The position numbers and the translations under genes were made by a program. A stretch of 25,501 bases of DNA, taken from CAYHVH01 sp964360335. GTDB taxonomy: Bacteria > Patescibacteriota > Doudnabacteria > UBA920 > 2-01-FULL-46-14. This document shows positions 20,643 to 25,501 of this stretch, piece after piece (the first letter of the stretch is position 1; each line of letters opens with the position of its first letter). Under the pieces are notes generated by a model. It ran no database searches. It was given only the letters and a program-made list of their open reading frames with translations, and was not told where the DNA came from. The stretch lies in the NCBI GenBank assembly GCA_964360335.1, contig CAYHVH010000011.1, positions 1 through 25,501 of the forward strand, given 5' to 3'.

Positions 20643-21749
20643 ATGATTCTTGGAATTGATGCTTCGCAGGCAAATCGCCAGATTAGAAGCGGAACCGAGT
20701 GGTACGCTTTTTATTTGTTTCGAGAGTTCAAGCGGCTTTTACGCGAACGAGAAGATGTAACTGTAAGACTATACGTCAGGGACGTTTTGCAGGCTGATTT
20801 AGCGAGCTTGGTAGAGAATTTTTCCGCCCAAGGCGGACCAGCCACGGGCTGGGAAGTGCGGGTTTTGCGCTGGCCGCTCAAGTATTTCTGGGGACAGGTT
20901 CGACTCTCGTGGGAGATGCTCGTTCACCCGCCAGACGTTCTCTTTTGTCCCGCGCATACTATTCCGCTTCTGCACCCGAAAAAAACTTTTACCACGCTCC
21001 ACGATGTCGGTTTTGAAGATTATCCCGAACTTTACGATTGGAAGTCCCGGCTTTATCACCGGTGGTCAGCGAGGCTCGCTGTCAGGCAAGCAAGCCATAT
21101 TTTTACAGTTTCGAATTTCAGCAAAGAGCGGATAGTGGAAAATTACCAGTGTTCGCCAGAAAAACTTAGCGTAACCCATTTGGGCATTGACACAAATTTC
21201 TCGACCGCGAAAAACGTGTCAATGGGGGATTTTGTGCTTTATGTGGGGCGGCTGGAGCCCAAAAAAAATGTTCTGAATCTGATCAAAGGCTACGAAATGG
21301 CCGAAGTGAGTAAGGAGCTAATCCTGGCTGGCCCGAAAATAAACACGGGTGACATAGAGGCCTACTTGGCGGAGCGGCCCAAACTAGCTGCCAAGATTAA
21401 GCTTTTGGGGTATATTGAAGAGGAAAGAAAAAGGCAGCTTTACCAAAACGCCGCCCTATTTTTATTTCCTACGCTTTATGAGGGTTTTGGCCTGCCGATT
21501 CTAGAAGCCCAGGCAGTGGGTATTCCCGTGATTACCTCCAATACCGGAAGCAACCCGGAGGTGGCGGGGGAGGGAGCGGTGCTTGTCGACCCCGAGAGCC
21601 CTTATGAGATAGCCAAGGCTATTAAAGCACTTTTGACCAATGAGAAATTCCGGGAAGACACGATTAAAGCCGGCCGGGAAAATATCAATAGATTTAGCTG
21701 GCAGGTAACCGCGAGGAAGACCTTGGAAATCATACTTTCGCCGGAATGA
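20643..21749 (+). CDS. Glycosyltransferase family 4 (GT-B fold)
   Basis: A 368-residue GT-B glycosyltransferase of the family 4 / glycosyl transferases group 1 type. The N-terminal acceptor domain starts ILGIDASQANRQIRSGTEWY and includes LFCPAHTIPLLHPKKTFTTL followed by HDVGFEDYPELY. The C-terminal nucleotide-sugar domain has FVLYVGRLEPKKNVLNLIKG, the FPTLYEGFGLPILEAQAVG block with the EX7E motif, and SNTGSNPEVAGEGAVLVDP. Donor and acceptor sugars cannot be predicted. It starts 8 bases after mreB and ends 15 bases before an ABC-2 permease, so it may act in making a surface polysaccharide or glycolipid that the neighbouring exporter handles; that link is an inference. Confidence 0.92.
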   Translation: MILGIDASQANRQIRSGTEWYAFYLFREFKRLLREREDVTVRLYVRDVLQADLASLVENFSAQGGPATGWEVRVLRWPLKYFWGQVRLSWEMLVHPPDVLFCPAHTIPLLHPKKTFTTLHDVGFEDYPELYDWKSRLYHRWSARLAVRQASHIFTVSNFSKERIVENYQCSPEKLSVTHLGIDTNFSTAKNVSMGDFVLYVGRLEPKKNVLNLIKGYEMAEVSKELILAGPKINTGDIEAYLAERPKLAAKIKLLGYIEEERKRQLYQNAALFLFPTLYEGFGLPILEAQAVGIPVITSNTGSNPEVAGEGAVLVDPESPYEIAKAIKALLTNEKFREDTIKAGRENINRFSWQVTARKTLEIILSPE

Positions 21750-21764
21750 GAGATTAGTAGAAAT

Positions 21765-22559
21765 ATGAAGAAATATTTAGCGATTCTTAATACGCAAATT
21801 CAAAACAGCTTCCAATACCGCGGACAGCTTTTCTTTTGGGTCATTGTCGAGGTTCTGTTCTTGGGAATCTTATTTTTCCTCTGGCAGGCGATTTTCACGG
21901 GGCAGGACATCATCGGGAGCTATACTTTCGCCGGGATAATGACTTATTACGTCGCCGTTTTTGTGGTGGAGATGATTGCTTCCTCATACAACGAGTACAA
22001 CATGGAAGAAATTATCCGCGACGGCAAGCTCAACAAATATCTCGTCCGGCCGATGTCGTTTTTTTGGTACCGGGTATTTAGCGACCTTGGCTGGAAAGTC
22101 AGCAAACTCGTCGTGACCTTGCCCGTGTTCGTCTTGGTTTTGTTTGTGTTTCGGAAATTTCTGATCGTGCCCCAGTGGGACGTATTTTTGCGGTTTTTAC
22201 TTTCTCTGCTAGTGGCTTCCGCCTTGTATTTTATGGTATCGTATCTTATTAGTTTCTTTGCTTTTTGGATGCTGCGCATCAATGCCATGGTGCGAATATT
22301 TCGTGAAATATTGATTCCCATTTTGGCCGGCTCGCTCATCCCCCTTGATCTGTATCCCGTGGCGTTGCAGAAACTTACCGAGTATTTGCCGTTCCGCTAC
22401 CTGATTTTTTTTCCGGTGCAAGTTGCCTTGGGCAAGGTCAACGCTGTGGAGTTCGCAACCGGTATGCTGGTGGGTTTGGCCTGGGTCGCGTTTTTGGGCG
22501 CCTTGGCGAAGTGGCTGTGGCTACCAGCGCTGAAACGTTACGAGTCAGTGGGAGGCTGA
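21765..22559 (+). CDS. ABC-2 family export permease (first subunit, COG4587-like)
   Basis: A 264-residue protein with about six membrane helices (for example FFWVIVEVLFLGILFFLWQA, ITYYVAVFVVEMIA-like region, LVVTLPVFVLVLFVF, LLSLLVASALYFMVSYLISF) and the conserved cytoplasmic stretch EYNMEEIIRDGKLNKYLVRP, which matches the YxxxExIRxGxLxxxLxRP pattern of the ABC-2_membrane_6 type permeases. It pairs with the permease at 22561 (1 base apart) and the ATPase at 23349. Systems of this three-gene type include proposed viologen and drug exporters, but the natural substrate is unknown. The previous gene is a glycosyltransferase. Confidence 0.88.
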   Translation: MKKYLAILNTQIQNSFQYRGQLFFWVIVEVLFLGILFFLWQAIFTGQDIIGSYTFAGIMTYYVAVFVVEMIASSYNEYNMEEIIRDGKLNKYLVRPMSFFWYRVFSDLGWKVSKLVVTLPVFVLVLFVFRKFLIVPQWDVFLRFLLSLLVASALYFMVSYLISFFAFWMLRINAMVRIFREILIPILAGSLIPLDLYPVALQKLTEYLPFRYLIFFPVQVALGKVNAVEFATGMLVGLAWVAFLGALAKWLWLPALKRYESVGG

Positions 22560-22560
22560 T

Positions 22561-23352
22561 ATGCGACACTACTGGAAAATTTTGGTGTATTTGTTCAAGC
22601 AGAATTTCATCCGGGATTTGCAGTTCCGCTCGGATTTTTGGCTGTCGGTTTTGACCCAACTGTCCTGGTTCGGCATGCAGGTTCTGCTGTTCCGGCTGTT
22701 CTATAATCAAACCGCGGCGATCAACGGCTGGGATTTTTATCAGGCCATCGTGCTCCTCGGGGTTTTTACCCTGCTAGAGATGGTGCTGTTCACTTTTTTT
22801 ATGCACAATTTGTCGCGGATGCCGTACTATATTAGCGACGGCGGCCTGGATTTTTTACTTCTCAAGCCGGTGGATGCGCAGTTTTTCGTAAGTTTTCGTT
22901 ATCTCTCCACCAATTCAATTTTTCAGATCTTGCCGGCGCTCCTGTTGCTGTTCATCGGGTTGCGTGAGCTCGGCGTCAGTCCTAGCGGCGGGCAAATTCT
23001 CTTGTTTGCGCTCGCGGCTCTGTCGAGCCTCGTGATTTTGTATTCGTTGTGGTTTATCACGGTGATTTCATTGTTTTGGATCAATAAAGTCTTTGAGATC
23101 CATGAGCTTTTCTTGAGTCTTTTTCATTTCGTCAAATATCCGGCGAATGTCTATCAGGGCGCGGTACGGCAGTTTTTCAGTTTTGTGTTTCCGATTTTAT
23201 TTATGATTACCGTACCCGCTCAAATTGTCTTAAATCGCCTAGAGAATATCCGAACTCTGCTGGCTTTGCCCTTTATCGCTGTTGTTACCCTGCTCGCGGC
23301 GCGTCTAATCTGGCGAGCGGGTTTGCGCCGTTACGCTTCGGCATCGTCATGA
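22561..23352 (+). CDS. ABC-2 family export permease (second subunit, COG3694-like)
   Basis: A 263-residue six-helix permease, paralogous in layout to the gene before it. The N-terminus RHYWKILVYLFKQNFIRDLQ leads into the conserved FRSDFWLSVLTQLSWFGMQV. The ISDGGLDFLLLKPVDAQFFV stretch matches the GxLDxxLxKPxxxxF pattern of this family, and helices cover LLLFIGLREL, LLFALAALSSLVILYSLWFI and VFPILFMITVPAQIVL. It starts 1 base after the first permease and overlaps the ATPase start by 4 bases (ATGA at 23349-23352), so the three products should be made together as one exporter with two different permease subunits. Confidence 0.88.
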   Translation: MRHYWKILVYLFKQNFIRDLQFRSDFWLSVLTQLSWFGMQVLLFRLFYNQTAAINGWDFYQAIVLLGVFTLLEMVLFTFFMHNLSRMPYYISDGGLDFLLLKPVDAQFFVSFRYLSTNSIFQILPALLLLFIGLRELGVSPSGGQILLFALAALSSLVILYSLWFITVISLFWINKVFEIHELFLSLFHFVKYPANVYQGAVRQFFSFVFPILFMITVPAQIVLNRLENIRTLLALPFIAVVTLLAARLIWRAGLRRYASASS

Positions 23353-24338
23353 GCACTATTATTGAAGTTAAGAATCTCACCAAGACCTTTGACTATTACC
23401 GGAAAGCACCGGGGCTTTTCGGCTCTTTGCGCGGCCTTTTTTCCCGGGAGAAACAGTTTGTGGACGCGGTGAAGAAAATTTCTTTCACGGTTGCCGAAGG
23501 GGAGCTCGTCGGGTTTATCGGACCCAACGGGGCAGGCAAAACCACGACCCTCAAAATTCTCTCCGGAATTTTGTACCCCACGAACGGCTACGTTAAGATT
23601 TTGGGCTTCACGCCGTGGGAGCGCAAGGCCGAGTACTTGCGGCAAATTTCTCTGGTGATGGGTAACAAGGAGCAGTTGTGGTGGGACCTGCCGGCGATTG
23701 ACAGTTTTCTTTTGAATCAAAAAATTTACGATATCCCAGAGCAGCAGTTTAAGCGGAATGTTGAATTGCTTTCGGAGATGCTCCAAATAAAGGACATTTT
23801 GAACGTGCAAGTCCGAAAATTGTCGTTGGGACAAAGAATGAAAGCCGAGTTGGTCTTGGCGTTATTGCATGATCCCAAGGTTTTGTTTCTTGATGAACCG
23901 ACCATTGGGCTGGATGTGGTTTCGCAAAAAAATATCCGTGAGTTTTTGCGGCGGTATAACAAGGAAAACAAGACAACCATCATCCTGACTTCTCATTATA
24001 TGGAAGACATTAAGGAATTGGCCGAGCGCATTATCACGATTGATCACGGCCAGATCATCTATGACGGCCGCCTGGACGAGCTCATCAAACAGTATGTCCG
24101 AGAGAAGACTTTAAAGATTTTCATGAGCAAAGAAGTCCCGCTGGAAAAAATCGCACTCTTCGGAAAAGTCGAATATTACGACAAGGATTATGTGGAACTC
24201 ATTGTCCCGCGGGAGCGGGCCTCCAAAACCACCCAGGAGATTCTTTCGGCTTTTCCCGTGGATGATTTGCTGGTGGAAGAGGTGGAAATCGAAGAAGTGG
24301 TGCGGCTGATTTTTGAAAAGGGCCGGAAAGTGGTATGA
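23349..24338 (+). CDS. ABC-2 transporter ATP-binding protein (COG4586-like)
   Basis: A 329-residue ATPase that energises the two permeases upstream. The N-terminal extension KTFDYYRKAPGLFGSLRGLF before the Walker A is typical of the COG4586 group and absent from simple ABC-2 ATPases. Walker A is GPNGAGKTT (K64), the Q-loop region is MGNKEQLWWDLPAID, the signature is LSLGQRMKAEL (changed from LSGGQ, as usual in this group), Walker B is VLFLDEPTIGLD (D182, E183), and the switch His lies in LTSHYMEDI. About 90 C-terminal residues follow as a regulatory tail. Start ATG overlaps the preceding stop. Confidence 0.94.
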   Translation: MSTIIEVKNLTKTFDYYRKAPGLFGSLRGLFSREKQFVDAVKKISFTVAEGELVGFIGPNGAGKTTTLKILSGILYPTNGYVKILGFTPWERKAEYLRQISLVMGNKEQLWWDLPAIDSFLLNQKIYDIPEQQFKRNVELLSEMLQIKDILNVQVRKLSLGQRMKAELVLALLHDPKVLFLDEPTIGLDVVSQKNIREFLRRYNKENKTTIILTSHYMEDIKELAERIITIDHGQIIYDGRLDELIKQYVREKTLKIFMSKEVPLEKIALFGKVEYYDKDYVELIVPRERASKTTQEILSAFPVDDLLVEEVEIEEVVRLIFEKGRKVV

Positions 24339-24351
24339 TTAGTGGGAAATT

Positions 24352-25095
24352 ATGGACATTGTTGAGGTAAAAAACCTAAGGAAAACATATAGTCCCAATA
24401 AGAACCCAGTCCATGCCCTTCGGGGCATTAGTTTTTCTGTGGCGAAAGGGGAGGTCTTCGGAATTTTAGGGGTAAATGGCGCAGGAAAATCCACGACCCT
24501 TAATATTTTGATTGGATTGCTTACTCCGACCGCGGGAACGATCAAAATTTTGGGAAAGGATTTCTTCAAAAACGAGGAAGAGATCAAAAACCGGATGAAT
24601 ATTGCCACTGCTTATGCTGATTTGGCCAATAATCTCTCGGTTTACCGCAATCTCAAGGTTTATGCTCTAATGTATGGAGTGAGAAATTACGAACATAAAA
24701 TAAACGAACTTATTGAAATTTTTGGCATTAAACACCTCAAAGACAAGTGGTTTGGCGATCTCTCGGCCGGCGAAAGAACTAGGGTAAATCTTAGTAAGAG
24801 TCTCATCAACGATCCGGAGATTCTTTTATTGGACGAACCGACAGCGAGCCTTGATCCTTCGATCGCCGCTCACATTCGGGATCACCTTTTACAGCTGCAG
24901 AAACGAAAGCAACTCACCATAATTTTCACCTCACACAACATGCCCGAGGTGGAACAAATGTGCGATCGCGTTGCCTTGTTGCACCAAGGCCAAATTTATA
25001 AGATTGACACACCGGACGGACTTGCAGCGTCGCATAAAGCTCCGGGTCTGGAGGAAGTTTTTATCAAATTGGCCAGAGGGGAAATTGAAGAATGA
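24352..25095 (+). CDS. ABC transporter ATP-binding protein, second export system
   Basis: A 247-residue ABC-2 type ATPase. Walker A is GVNGAGKST (K46), the signature LSAGERTRVNLSKSL, Walker B LLLDEPTASLDPS and the switch His SHNMPEVEQMC. It lacks the long N-terminal extension of the ATPase at 23349 and the two are not recent duplicates. It starts 13 bases after that gene and overlaps the next permease by 4 bases, so it belongs to a second exporter that is co-transcribed with the first. The gene is more A+T-rich than its upstream neighbours. Substrate unknown. Confidence 0.93.
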   Translation: MDIVEVKNLRKTYSPNKNPVHALRGISFSVAKGEVFGILGVNGAGKSTTLNILIGLLTPTAGTIKILGKDFFKNEEEIKNRMNIATAYADLANNLSVYRNLKVYALMYGVRNYEHKINELIEIFGIKHLKDKWFGDLSAGERTRVNLSKSLINDPEILLLDEPTASLDPSIAAHIRDHLLQLQKRKQLTIIFTSHNMPEVEQMCDRVALLHQGQIYKIDTPDGLAASHKAPGLEEVFIKLARGEIEE

Positions 25096-25501
25096 TTGAA
25101 GTTCACCGGGTAAAAGCTTTTATGCTTCGCCATGCGTACGAAATCCTCGCGACGTTTGACCGCAAGCTCGACATCATTTTCTGGCCGACGGTCGATTTGT
25201 TGATTTTTGGTCTTTTGAGCGTTTACATTCAAAGGCTAAATGTCGGGGCAAACGTTGCCGCCGCAATCATCGGTGGATTAATTTTGTGGTCACTCGTTTA
25301 CAACATCCAGAGAGATATTTCCGTCACGCTCTTGGAGGATATGTGGAGCCGGAATCTATTCAATCTTTTCGCGACGCCTTTGAAGGTCAGTGAAATGTTG
25401 ATGGGAACTTTGATACTATCGCTCCTCAAGGCGATGGTGACCATATCTTTTACGACGTTTCTTGCCTGGCAGCTTTTTGATTTGAATCTCTTGTCGCTGG
25501 G
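25092..25501 (+). CDS. ABC-2 type permease, N-terminal part (3' end outside window)
   Basis: The frame is open to the end of the window (136 whole codons). ATG at 25092 overlaps the ATPase stop by 4 bases. The visible protein starts MIEVHRVKAFMLRHAYEI, and RKLDIIFWPTVDLLIFGLLS begins the first helix. ILWSLVYNIQRDISVTLLED is followed by MWSRNLFNLFATPLKVSEML, which resembles the cytoplasmic coupling region of ABC-2_membrane type permeases (the ExxxxxLxxLxxSPxxxxE pattern). The end, LKAMVTISFTTFLAWQLF, is another helix. It should be the membrane partner of the ATPase at 24352. Confidence 0.85.
   Translation, partial: MIEVHRVKAFMLRHAYEILATFDRKLDIIFWPTVDLLIFGLLSVYIQRLNVGANVAAAIIGGLILWSLVYNIQRDISVTLLEDMWSRNLFNLFATPLKVSEMLMGTLILSLLKAMVTISFTTFLAWQLFDLNLLSL

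Noticed and set aside
1..25501. Use of an altered genetic code (UGA as glycine), known in some related lineages.
   Set aside because: TGA ends several full-length genes at the expected family length (galT-like, pgk, rnhA, ABC ATPases), and no in-frame TGA interrupts conserved genes.

Overview
This window looks like a chromosomal segment of a Candidate Phyla Radiation (Patescibacteria) bacterium. The reasons are gene content and style: a compact run of lower-glycolysis and non-oxidative pentose-phosphate genes, a transketolase encoded as two half-genes, many membrane-anchored proteins of unknown function, frequent 4-base start/stop overlaps, few clear Shine-Dalgarno sites, and AT-rich inverted repeats in the few spacers. 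TGA closes many intact genes, so the lineages that recode UGA are excluded. The taxon is an inference; no rRNA or marker set is present.

Layout. 1-1678: the end of an HtrA-type protease, ruvX, and an anchored protein of unknown function. 1675-5504: galT-like gene, tpiA, rpiB, rpe and the N-terminal transketolase gene, all on the plus strand and closely spaced. 5520-7638: an accessory block between the two transketolase genes (two small membrane proteins, a minimal nucleotidyltransferase with a small partner ORF, and an anchored PsbP-like-looking protein). Its right part is bracketed by a 23-base exact direct repeat that duplicates the 5' end of the C-terminal transketolase gene. 7644-8633: C-terminal transketolase. 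8635-9067: hairpins and a DUF559 nuclease-like gene flanked by short inverted repeats. 9077-14013: a promoter, then a PfkB-family kinase, GAPDH, a divergent PGK and cofactor-independent phosphoglycerate mutase. 14022-17105: a 15-base perfect inverted repeat, recJ (with an internal 7-base tandem repeat), RNase H and a lycopene-cyclase-domain-like membrane protein. 17148-18119: the only minus-strand gene, a PEGA-domain protein. 18145-21749: murA, mreB and a family 4 glycosyltransferase. 21765-25501: two consecutive ABC-2 export systems, the second cut by the window end.

How it fits together. Tpi, GAPDH, PGK and iPGM convert triose phosphate to 2-phosphoglycerate. RpiB, Rpe and the two-part transketolase interconvert pentose, triose and hexose phosphates. 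This suggests sugar fermentation with the pentose-phosphate route feeding lower glycolysis. MurA, MreB, the glycosyltransferase and the exporters form an envelope group.

The points most worth a second look are: the duplicated 5' end of the transketolase C gene; the inverted repeat that contains the recJ start; the frame-sensitive 7-base repeat in recJ; MurA with Asp in place of the catalytic Cys; PGK and Rpe with changed active-site residues; and a carotenoid-cyclase-like membrane protein with no visible carotenoid pathway.
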